In this document: one piece after another, positions 12,332-22,668 of the stretch
Position numbering within the stretch: position 1 is the stretch's first letter
How the letters are laid out: each line of letters starts with the position of its first letter
Assembly: GCA_037102815.1 (NCBI GenBank)
Contig: BTPP01000003.1
Location: 310,001-374,000, forward strand
Length of the DNA: 64,000 nt
Source of the DNA: Neurospora intermedia
Taxonomy: Eukaryota; Ascomycota; Sordariomycetes; Sordariales; Sordariaceae
Direction: 5' to 3'
Notes under the pieces: generated by a model
Database searches by the model: none
Told to the model about the DNA's origin: nothing
The model's input: the letters and a program-made list of their open reading frames with translations, nothing else
Made by a program: the position numbers and the translations under genes

Positions 12332-14776
12332 CTGGATTTTGAGGCCCGTGTCCCCGTCCCTTTCAGCATCTTCCCGGCTACGTACCGGGAACCTGAAAAG
12401 GGCATTCAGACTCATACGCACGTTCACGAGAAGGTTGAGGTCAAGGTCACCAAGCCGGCTCATGGTACTCACCATGACCACGGCCATGAGGACCACCATC
12501 ATGCTCCCGTCCCTCCGGCTGTCCATGAGCTTCAGCCTCCCCGTGTAGAGCAGCGCATTGTCGAGGAGGAGATCCACATCACCCGTGAGGAGGAGGTTCA
12601 CAAGGAAGATCACCACAAGGAGCATCACCACCACCATCGCCCTGCCAGCGCCCACTCGCACCGCTCTCACCACTCGCATCACTCTCACAAGCCTCACTCA
12701 CCTCATATCCCTCACCTCCATCTTCACAAGAACGAGGGCCACCACCACCATCACCACCACCACCACCACGACGAGGAGGAGGACCACAAGGAGCACAAGC
12801 ACCACCTCATTGACCACCTCACTGACAAGCTCCCCCACATCCACCGCGCTCACTCGGCCAGGGACGAGGAACACCACCACAAGGACCACAAGCACCACCT
12901 CATTGACAAGGTTCACCGTCCTCACTCCCACCACTCTTCCCACCATGATATCGTCGAGGTGCACAAGACGGAGCATATCCATACCCACAACCATGGTCAC
13001 AACTCCCACGGCTCCCATGGCTCCCATGGCTCCCACGTTGGTCCGGTGATCGTTCCCGAGCCCAAGCACAACGACCACCACCACGCGCCGCACTATCCTC
13101 TGGAGCCTCAGGAGCACCATTCGCACACTCATGTGCACTCGCACACCAGGTGAGTTGATTGTTTTTTTTTCTTGCGTTCTTTATTTTTTTTTTTTATCCT
13201 AGTGCAAGATCCGTTTTTGCGTTCCACATCCCGTTACCGTTCCGTCCTTTCCTTCCAGCCTCCGTTTTGAAACCGGACTCGCTTTTTTTCAGGCAGGCCC
13301 CAGGTGGGATTGCTGGCGTGTGTCTGCTTCCGCGGTGGTAACATTGAGCTGCAAACCAGTCCAGCTGGTAGACCCCTGGTATAAGCGGCTGGGTCTCGCG
13401 CGAATGCGTTGCAAAATGGCTAGCTGGAGCGGTCTAGGGGCTGGCGAGCTCGTAAACCAGCTGCTGAGCTTGCTTTTTTGCTTCACCGCTCATGGTTAGG
13501 CGCGGCAGACCCCCCTGGCCTCTTAAACATTCCCCTTTTTGTATTAGCTCCATGGTCCACTTACGATCAAGGGACGGAGCGGGAAAATTACTGTACCAAG
13601 TCCCCTTTTCGGGTCCCAGCCCTCTCAAAGCCCTCTCATATCTGCTCGTCTCTACTGTTCTCTACGCCTATATCTAACCAGCAAATCCCTCCAGTGGTCA
13701 CAACTTTTCTGAACCATCCTTCGAAAAGCCTCATCATCACCACTCCTCTTCTCATCATCAACAATCCTCCGACAGCGCCAGCGCTATCGACATTGCTGAG
13801 CATCAATACCGGTCCAAGTTCCAGCCCGCCTACCACAACGAAGGTCACGTAGTCGGTTCCACCGTCGACGTCGCTAGCTACCGTCCCAGCCACAAGGAGT
13901 CCACCCACGTCGACGACACTACTGTCGACTTCCCTGCACTCCCTGCACCCCCTAGATCCACTTCTTACAAGGAGAAGATCGTTGTCGACGAGACTACCGT
14001 CGACTTCCCCACCTACCGTCCGGCTCATAAGAAGGCACCCAGCCTCTACAGCGAGTCTACTGTCGACATCCAAGAAAACGAACTTTCTCTAGTCAAAGTT
14101 TCCAACAACAACAACACATCTTCCAAAATGGGCTACTACGACGACGACGGTAAGCACCCATCATCCATCATCCATCCCCATTATTCATCCTTCCTTCAGA
14201 CACTCTGACTCGTCTGTCTGTCTGTCTTCTCAACACAATAAGCTGACCATGTCTTCCCCCAACACAGCTCACGGCCACGTTGAGGCTGATGCCGCGCCCC
14301 GTGCCACCACCGGCACTGGCACCGGCTCTGCTTCCCAGACTGTCACCATCCCCTGCCACCACATCCGCCTCGGCGATATCCTCATCCTCCAGGGCCGCCC
14401 TTGCCAGGTCATCCGCATCTCCACCTCCGCCGCCACTGGCCAGCACCGTTACCTCGGTGTCGACCTCTTCACCAAGCAGCTCCATGAGGAGTCCAGCTTC
14501 GTCTCCAACCCTGCCCCCAGCGTCGTCGTCCAGACCATGCTCGGCCCCGTCTTCAAGCAGTACCGTGTTCTCGACATGCAGGACGGCTCCATCGTCGCCA
14601 TGACCGAGACTGGCGATGTCAAGCAGAACCTCCCCGTCATTGACCAGAGCTCTCTCTGGAACCGTCTCCAGAAGGCTTTCGAGTCTGGCCGCGGCTCCGT
14701 CCGTGTCCTCGTCGTCTCCGACCACGGTCGCGAGATGGCCGTCGACATGAAGGTCGTCCACGGTTCCCGCCTCTAA
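12332..14776 (+). CDS. hex-1: Predicted long HEX-1 isoform with histidine-rich N-terminal extension
   Basis: Three pieces read in one frame: (12332 or an upstream exon)-13149, 13695-14149 and 14268-14776. The first piece is stop-free and extremely His-rich, including a His10 run, two copies of KHHLID and a GSHGSHGSH stretch. Its third positions are mostly C or G, as in real coding sequence. Donor 13150 and acceptor 13694 rejoin a Ser codon. The next exon continues with HHHH/HHQQ and TVDFP repeats and runs straight into MGYYDDD, the normal HEX-1 start. There is no in-frame Met before that. An in-frame TAG at 12317-12319 precedes a CTG at 12332 with A at -3 and G at +4. Either CTG initiates (593 residues) or an upstream exon supplies the start, for which TTTCAG at 12361-12366 is a strong acceptor. 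Hex1 splice variants are reported in fungi (from memory); the start used here is inference. Confidence 0.6.
13150..13694 (+). promoter_or_regulatory. Intron that may hold the promoter and start site of the short hex-1 mRNA
   Basis: This 545-base segment is bounded by GTGAGT and CCTCCAG and lies between the His-rich exon and the exon before the HEX-1 ATG. T-rich runs occur near its left end. A CT-rich stretch near 13605-13675, typical of fungal transcription starts, is followed by sequence with no ATG until 14128. An mRNA starting there would give the 176-residue HEX-1 cleanly. One starting upstream would meet out-of-frame ATGs from 12462 onward. Promoter function is inferred. Confidence 0.4.
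14128..14776 (+). CDS. hex-1: HEX-1, major Woronin body core protein
   Basis: HEX-1 self-assembles into the hexagonal crystalline core of Woronin bodies, the peroxisome-derived organelles that plug septal pores after hyphal wounding. Exons 14128-14149 and 14268-14776 join in an Ala codon and give 176 residues, the N. crassa length I remember. The N-terminus is MGYYDDD followed by AHGHVEAD. The body is the two-domain eIF5A-like fold, with the first domain around VTIPCHHIRLGDILILQGRP. The C-terminus is HGSRL, a PTS1 signal that takes the protein into peroxisomes. Codon use is strongly C-ending, as expected for an abundant protein. The whole 433-base exon part before this ATG is ATG-free, so the start is well placed. 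A second in-frame ATG at 14249 lies inside the intron. Confidence 0.98.
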
Positions 14777-15883
14777 ATCGGGGGTTCCGTCATCCGTTCA
14801 ATAATATGACTTTCCCCCTTCCTGGAATCGGACACACGACACACGGTTGGGTTAATAAGGGCTGCTTGGATGTTATGATATGGTCTCTCTGATGCTGGGT
14901 CTGATTTTTTGCGCGCGTCTAGAAGATGGGTTGGATAATTTGTACTGGTAGTATGCTCCCTCCCCATCCATGTATATGAAAATTGTAATGGAAGGAGTCG
15001 TCAGTAATACAACCTTAAAAAAGCCCGCTTCGTGTTGTTCCAATTGGTTGTATGTGAACAGCAATTGAATGAAAGTGACTGCATTCTTCTGGTGCCAAAG
15101 GTCAGTTCACATCTTGTTTACAGCTTGATCTCGCTTGAGGTGTGTCGAACAATCATAGTGCATCAGACTAGCGACGTCCTCGACTTCTGATTGGTAGAAT
15201 TCGAAGATCATCGTCCTAACCAATCGTGTCTTGCCTCCCTTTTATAAGTCGAACTTGTCGATGTACTAGTCAACAAGAGTCAATACACGCCAACCAATGA
15301 GAGAGCCAATCCACGTCAACGAATAAGAGAGCCCAAAGTCTTGATGGTGAGTGGTAGCCGGGGATGAAGCTGAGTTGTGTCCGGTCAGCCCGTGTCTCCG
15401 GTCATCTCATCCTGAACCGTCTTGAAGGACAAGACAGACATATCGAAGCAACCACCAGGAAAGAAAATGATTCGCTCCTTTGGATAGTGGGAGAAAGATT
15501 GCTGTGCCGCACGACTGCAAGCTGAACGCGGGTCATTGATAAGCAGCCCCTCACGGCATGCGACACTACGAGTTGGTTCGAACCACCTTCTCAATGAGGA
15601 GAAGCATTGACCTCTTTCTCCAAATACCCCCGCGTTTGAAAGGATGAGAGTGGCAGGAGTGGTACGGGCCTCGGGCTATCAAGGGACTCAGTCCGTGCCA
15701 ACACCGGATGACTGCAATACAAATCGGATCCCGTATCTTTTGCATGACTTTCCAGCTCCCTTTCCAGCTCCCGTCTTTGCATCATCAACTCAAGCTGAGA
15801 TCCAATGGTGACGGTTTGGAGTTTGAACTCGATCAACACACCAAGATAAACAGTATTACTAGAGCTTATCAGCCACAGACATC
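14777..15883. other. Intergenic between hex-1 and the bleomycin hydrolase gene
   Basis: This stretch holds the hex-1 3' flank and the promoter of the next gene. Three CCAAT-type elements cluster near 15218-15316, on the strand of the downstream gene, beside an imperfect repeat ending in AAGAGAGCC or ATGAGAGAGCC. A doubled TTTCCAGCTCCC-like element lies near 15750-15775. No gene is seen. Confidence 0.5.
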
Positions 15884-17473
15884 ATGGGTGCCTCGCAGTC
15901 CAAGATGCCCTTTGAAGAGAAAGCCATTATCACCACGGACGATGAATACGTCCATGTTGACAATGGGCTCATAGGTGAGAAGGGAACGATCTCAGGCATT
16001 GCCAAAAGCCGGACGCCAGAAGGTCTCTCCTTCTCAACAGTCTCGAAATGGGAGGGTACACTTTTGGAAGACCCCAAGAACAGGTAGGATAGTACTCTCA
16101 GACGTCCTCAACTGAGTAAGATCAAGCTTACCTACTGATACCTTGCGCTCGCTAGATTGGCCCTGTCCGCCCTGAGCGCCGCCAACCCCCGTGATGTCCT
16201 CCTTTCACGCGCAGTCAAGATCGCAGAGCAGCAGGTATTTAACATTAAGATCCCGTTCGAAGGGGGTCCCATCACCAACCAGCGGCAAAGCGGGCGCTGC
16301 TGGCTCTTTGCTAGCACCAACGTCTTCCGCGTTGCCCTGATGCAAAAGTACAACCTCGACCAGTTCGAGCTCTCGCAAGCCTACCTTTTCTTCTGGGACA
16401 AGCTTGAGAAGAGCAACTGGTTTCTGGAGCAGATTATCTCCACGGCCGACCAAGACCTCGACTCACGTCTCGTGCAGCGCTTGCTTCACGAGCCCCTCAG
16501 CGACGGCGGCCAGTGGGACATGGTCTACAATCTCGTTGACAAATACGGCCTCGTCCCGCAGACGCTGTACCCGGACTCCTTCAACGCCAGCTCTAGCAGC
16601 GTCATCAACAGCATCATCTTCACCAAGCTGCGCGAATACGCCCTTGTCCTGCGCAAGCTCCTCTCCTCCTCCCCCTCCACCAACCCCGGCACGGCAACCC
16701 AACAAACCCTCAGCAACACAAAGGCAAAGATGATGCAAGAAATCCACGCCATCCTCACCCTCACCCTTGGCCCTCCTCCCTCCGCCACCGGCGAATTCAC
16801 CTGGTCCTTCGTCGACCGCTCCGGCAAGGCGCGCACTGTCCGCTCCACACCCAAAGCCTTTGCTCAGGACATCTACTCGCCCAAATTCCGTCTTACCTCG
16901 TCGACCATCAGCCGCATGGTCTCCCTCGTGCACGACCCGCGCCACCCACCTCTTACGCTAATGACCGTCGACCGCCTCGGTAACGTCGTCGGCGGGCGCA
17001 ACATCACGTACATCAACGTGGACATGGCCACGCTCAAGTCGGCGTGCGTGAGCATGCTCAGGGCCGGGTATCCCGTCTTCTTTGGGAGTGACGTGGGCAA
17101 GTTCAGCGATCGCGTAGCGGGGGTGATGGATCTAGATCTGATTGATTACGAGCTGGGGTTTAACGTGTCGTTGTTGGGCGCTGATAAGGCGAGTAGACTG
17201 CGGACAGGCGAGAGTCTGATGACGCATGCGATGGTGTTGACGGCTGTGCATCTGGATGAGGAGACCAACAAGACGGTTAGGTGGCGGGTGCAGAACTCGT
17301 GGGGGACGGGGGTGGGCGAGGAGGGGTGGTTTGTGATGAGTGATGGATGGATGGATGAGTTTGTGTATCAGGCGGTGGTGGATGTGGATTTTCTGAGTAA
17401 GGAGGTGAAGAATGTGTTGGGGCAGGAGCCGGTGGTGTTGCCGTTGTGGGATCCCATGGGGTCTTTGGCTTGA
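15884..17473 (+). CDS. lap3: Bleomycin hydrolase-type cysteine aminopeptidase (Lap3/Blh1, peptidase C1B)
   Basis: Family members are cytosolic hexameric papain-fold proteases that trim peptides, hydrolyse homocysteine thiolactone and inactivate bleomycin. Exons 15884-16083 and 16156-17473 join in an Arg codon and give 505 residues. The catalytic Cys is in QRQSGRCWLFA, the His in MTHAMVLTAVHL and the Asn in VRWRVQNSWGTG. The C-terminus ends PLWDPMGSLA, matching the conserved autoprocessed tail that projects into the active site in yeast Gal6/Lap3. A Ser/Pro/Thr-rich insertion lies in the middle. The N-terminus MGASQSKMPF has Gly2 and Ser6, an N-myristoylation pattern not expected of a purely soluble enzyme. 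The start is the first ATG of the exon, with good context (ATCATGG). Confidence 0.95.
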
Positions 17474-20400
17474 GTTCAGTCGGGAGCTAACTGGTGATGT
17501 ATGTGAGATGTTATGGGAGCTGATGATTTCGAAGAATGTCACGCCATGACTGATGGATCTTGAAGCTGGGAGTCTTACTCGGACAGATGAGCAAGGTAGT
17601 GAAATTGACTAGCGACGATCATTAAACAGTTCAGTTTCAAGTTACTTTGTTCCGTTTCTATATCTCTTTGTAACGTTCGTGGAACCGTACTTTTCATTAA
17701 CATAGAGCAGCCACTCAATCGCTCCTGCCTCCCTTAAATCCCAATGCAGTATTTCTGCTTGGAATATATAAGCCCCAAGTTCAGAAATTTCCGATAGCCA
17801 AGATGGTAGGTGTGGTGGCAGCCAAGAAGAGAAACTGTTCATAATTCAATTAGGCACGTAGCTGGCCTCGCACGCTCAACATTCTATATAAATATATATA
17901 TATATATATATATGTATACATTTTAGCCCCTCGTGTACCTTTCAAGTAAATTCGGAAGTGCAGTACCACGTCGCAGGTATACCACGTCCACTTGATATCC
18001 ATGAAGGACATGCAGATGTCGGCGAGGACAGAAAAAGGTAGTACATCAGAGATGAAGGATAAACACGGTGGGAGCTTATTTCGACGGTCAACCGTCGTGT
18101 GAACGGGGCGAATGAGCGGTTGTTCGCTTTTCGTTGCATATTTTGTTTGTCTACCTTCTTTTGGGGCAAACGGGACGAGCGAATTGGACTAGGCCAGACT
18201 GAGTTGGTGTGCTCGAACGGTGGTTGTAGTGTCTTTACTAATTTCCTTCTCTACTCTTCTTCCATTGTGTCTTCCCTCCTCTCGCTTCATTTTGCCTTTG
18301 TCAAACATATGGAGATGGACCTCGCTACTTCCTCACATTCCTCAACCGCAACCATATTGCCTATCTATCAACATCTCGAAATCCTAAAGTGATCATCGTT
18401 ACCACGCCGCAGTCGTGCCTCTTGTCAGCCTCATTTCTACCAGGCTATCCATCACCACTCGTGCCAGCTCACTCAGATCAGCTGTGGCAGATCTTGACAA
18501 AGGAACCACGGACGTTGCCGTTGATATATCGCGATGCGATGATTGGGCAGGTAGCTGTCTACGGAAGAGTGAGAAGTGTACGGCAGATTGCTTGCAGATT
18601 GAATCACGGTGATCTGAATCTAATCTTCGTTCGACTTGCCCTAAACTGCTCGGGCTCTAGCCCTAAGTGGTGACTGAGCGGATGCAGAGCCTGTTTTCCC
18701 GCCTTCTTTCTCCTTCTTTATCTTCTTCTTGAACACTTCTCCGACGTTCCATGCAGATGGTTGCCGAAATGAAAGGAAAACCAATTTTAAGGGTAAATTT
18801 TCATTTCCTTTAGGGGCGTCGGAGGGCCATTTCAGTGAGCTTGTGTCATCCGGTAGTCTTCACGGATGATGAGGTTTGATAAACAATCAACATCTCCATC
18901 ACACCTCAAACTTCGGTGTCTCTGATACGTGCGAAGTTTCCGAGTAGTCTATGTGAGCCCACACTTTAGGCAACGACGACTACTCATGTAAAGTCTGATC
19001 TTACAGTCCAGGCTCAAAGTCTTGGACGACTGCCAGGCTCACCCGAAACGGGTCTCCACAGGTAGACGAGAAGGTGTCTTGCCCATCCTCGCAAAATGAA
19101 GATCCATCCCTGGTCAGGTCAAGTCAATGAGCGGATCAGATAAGAAAAAGACTGAATTCTTCTTGCAAATAGCCGGCTTATTGTAGTGTAGAGAAAGCAT
19201 ATGCCTCCCTAGGACACTCCGGTACGTCGATACCTGCGTAAGCACACTCAGGACTTCATACAGTCCGATGACTGTTCACAACTGAGTTACACAGCGCTCG
19301 TTGAACATCCAGATCATCATTCGGGGATCATAGAAGATGGTAGATCGCCAAATTCTCAGTGTAGGGTCATAATAGCGAGTCATGTCTCACTCTCACGTGG
19401 TGTAAGTGTATTTTGGAATGGGCAACTCATCAGCCTTATATTCAGTCCCTGTCGACATATAAACAACTTCCAATGTATGCCATCACATATGACTGAGAAC
19501 AAGGCAATCATCACCAACAAACGACAGACAACACTAGGATGTGAATCTTCGGGAATAATCCAAAATAAAGCCAACATCAATACAGACCGTGAATCGGCTC
19601 ATCTCCACTCAAACATCACTGCGATATAAGTCGCGTGTCTGAAGAGCAGAACATCGTCGGAACGGATGCATGTGTTACCCCACTCGGGATACTTTGTGGA
19701 AAATGTCACGTTGGACTCGGTTGCCGGCTGTTTGAATCGATCCTTCTTTGTTCCGGGCAAGGGCCAGATCAAGGTTATTGGGGACCATGGCGTGGTTGGG
19801 TTTAAATGGATGGCTGCCCAATGCCTCACGCAAATGACATGACATCCCTTCGAGAAACCTGAATCTGAGATGCCATTTCTGTACCTGAGTGTCCACTCGA
19901 CGCGAGCACCGAATGGGAAACAGGAATATCGAGACCTACCCTGTGTACACCTCATGCTTATACACCCCACAGGAGGAAAAAGAAAGAAAAGAGAAAAAAA
20001 GGAGAAAGAAAGAGAAAAAGGTGGTCGTGGAGAGTTTTTAGGGTCACGAGATGATCGGTATCTTGAAACTTGCTCGCTTGCTCAAGTGCATGCAAGGAAT
20101 GCTCGGAAGGGGAGGGTAACTGAAGTTGTTGGAGGAAGGAGGTCGTGACGGCTGTGTTGTTCATACAGGCTCGATGTGACGGAAGGGAGATCGGGGGCGA
20201 AAAAGAAGCTTTGGATATATGGAGGTTATGTATGGTATCTGTCCACATCATGTGTGAAGAGAAGCTCGTGCAACATGCGGTACACCAAAACCGATGAGAG
20301 ATGATGTCGCGACCCACCGAAACTCGAGAAATGGCAACGTATAGATGACCCGTTAACACAAGGGAATTCCCTGGATGATGGAGGGACGAAAAGTGTAGAT

Positions 20401-22668
20401 ATGCATCATGGCGGGCAAGCCATCATGGTGCGACGCCATCACATATCGGTGGTATTGATGGGGCTCGAAATGACCAATCCAAGTTGTACTTGGCGAAATG
20501 GGAATCTGATGTTTGTCCGGGTCGAAGTGCTGTGTGACAAGCAGAAGTGTGAAGGAGATAGCTGACGAAGCAGGTTGAGAAGACACTGCAGTTGGTGGTT
20601 TTCGAAAAAAGGGACGGCTCGATTCGGAAGTTGGGAGTTGGACGTCATTTTTCCCTGTTTCTTCACCTTGACGACCAATTATGTACCTTGTAGAAAGTGG
20701 GTCCTTGTTTGTTAGTGCCATGGCCCGTCCGCCCACATTGACATCGCTGCTGGCAATCACTAATCACTATCACCACCAACCGCAACCTCAATGTCTGGAG
20801 GAATTTGGTGCTTCAAGAATATTGTGTTAAAAAGCATTCTCAAGATCCGGAAAGACCGTAGGCTGGTATGTGAGTATCATTCTCATAGAGAGGCATGAGC
20901 TTACTCCTCTAGCTGGTGCCGAATGATCCACTACAATGGACGGACGAACGGATTGACCTGCCGTCTCGTCTCGACGACACGAGGTTCATCCGATGCTGAA
21001 GCGCCCGGCACCCCGGAGACGGGACGGCGGGAATCCCCACCCCAATTGAAACCCAAAATCCACATTTCCAGGAACTCCAAGGAACAGCTACGCGCTAGGG
21101 CATTGGTATTGAAGCCCAAAACCCAAAAGTTGAATGTCGGTCAAGCTATCACGGCGAGGAGTCTTACATTGGCCGTTTAACTAACTAGTTCGGTCGACGG
21201 GGAGGTCACTCTGGCATTGGAACTCTGGCGGTTTCTCAGCTTGAAACCAGAGGTGCCGTTGTTAAGGCCACACCCTCTCTCCGTAGCCCCATCAGGTACA
21301 CAAGAATTCCAGGGTCCTGCCAAAATAGCCGAAACTGTGAGGGAACGGATGCTCGACGGGGAACATATAGTGTAGTGTAGCAAGGTTGGCCTGAATGCAG
21401 TGACATGGGTTGCCTGGATGACCAGAATTCAATCGGCTTTTTAGCGAGGGAGAAAGTAGACAATGGAGAAAAGATATATGTAGTGTAAGAGAAAACAAGT
21501 TGGGCGTCTCTCGAGGGTAGGGTAGCCAACTTGTAAATGTCGAATCAGGCCGACATCCCATCGGTCTCGAGACTTGAAAGCCCTCAGATTGGTAGTAATA
21601 CTGAATATATACAGCAAAGACTGTAGTGTACTCCGTCCGTCCGTGGATCTCACTCATCTGGTTCACGGCCACTTATTACACCTCGGCGGCACATACATGG
21701 ATTATATGTTTTGGGTAAGGTCGAGAGTAGATCTAGTCACCTGCTCACTCGACTTTAGGAAACTTTTTCATAGTCCTGGTGAGAGTAATCAAGGTCAGTT
21801 CAGTGTCCGACTTGCGTTTCACTTGCTGATCGACTCATCTAAACACAGTTTCCTTCGTCTGATCGGATCGCGTCTGATGGTAAAGACCAAAATAGATCGA
21901 GAACTTCGGCCAAGGGCATATCCGCTCGTTCCAACCTCCACCTCACTAGCCTCTTCGTTTATCTGCCCAATCGTGTCAAAAAGGTATCCTCTCGCGGGTC
22001 CCAGGCGAACAGTCTGAGGCGAACGGCCAGTCACGGGTCTTGTGGACAAGAGTTCCATAGACATCCCTCGACGTCTTCCCAACTTTCTCATTAGCTGAAC
22101 CCCGGCGTCTCCAACTGCGCACCCTGGCACGTCGTGGCCTGCCAGGCAACTCGGCACCCTGCACCTCCCCCTGCACACACCCCGCCATACGCAATCGTCC
22201 ATCCACCCGCCTCGGGTCTCTGGCCCCGCCTGCCCTCACTCATCAGCAGCGCTGCCTACAACCTCCAACTCTACGACACCACCTGTTTTTTTCTTCCTAC
22301 CCGACATCTCTAATTCTCACCTCTTTTCGTCCAACCTGCCCAAGACGCGGGAAAATACACACACACCCGAAAGCAACGCCGCCACGAGCTTCCACTTGCA
22401 GAGACTTTGGGTTACTTGGCGCTAGTATCTCGCCCGTCCTTCTTTAGACATTGTACTTTTCCATCCCAGGTATTGTCACTGTCTCACACGGGCGATCCAA
22501 GTATACAGCATACCTTAATTGTCACCGAGCCCTCCATCCCACCTGTTGAGTCATCTATCCAGTCATCTGGCCCCGCGATTCCAACACCAACTTCCACCTG
22601 ATCTTCGGCATTCTATCCTTGATCGACCCTCGTCTTTCATTCCTCGCTCGAACGCGCCGGTTGTCGCA
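17474..22668. other. Long intergenic region, no gene supported
   Basis: About 5.2 kb, the longest gap. Many frames of 60-145 codons occur on both strands with no domain or continuity. A (TA)n tract lies near 17887-17913 and a purine-rich stretch near 19974-20030. The last 400 bases look like the leader of the next gene (C-rich with CCAACT and CATCC motifs). A minus-strand frame at 20353-20760 is noted among rejected items. Confidence 0.5.
17887..17913. repeat. (TA)n dinucleotide tract
   Basis: About 13 TA units lie in intergenic DNA some 400 bases downstream of the bleomycin hydrolase gene. Confidence 0.9.

Noticed and set aside
12698-13144. 148-codon minus-strand frame rich in Val/Met opposite the His-rich hex-1 exon
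   Set aside because: It is the complement of CAC/CAT/GAC codons. Its composition is a mechanical shadow and the plus strand explains the bias.
18764-18825. Weak inverted repeat with arms GAAATGAAA and TTTCATTTC
   Set aside because: A 9-base AT-rich stem with a loop of about 25 bases is expected by chance in a 5 kb gap.
20353-20760. Minus-strand frame of up to 135 codons in the 5 kb gap
   Set aside because: No domain, hydrophobic pattern or codon bias. A real ATG lies about 14 codons in, and no splice partners are evident. Conservation would be needed to keep it.
22519-22668. Upstream extension of the DUF8035-type frame by 50 codons
   Set aside because: The extension has no ATG at its start, and its composition matches a C-rich leader. 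The first true ATG is at 22669.
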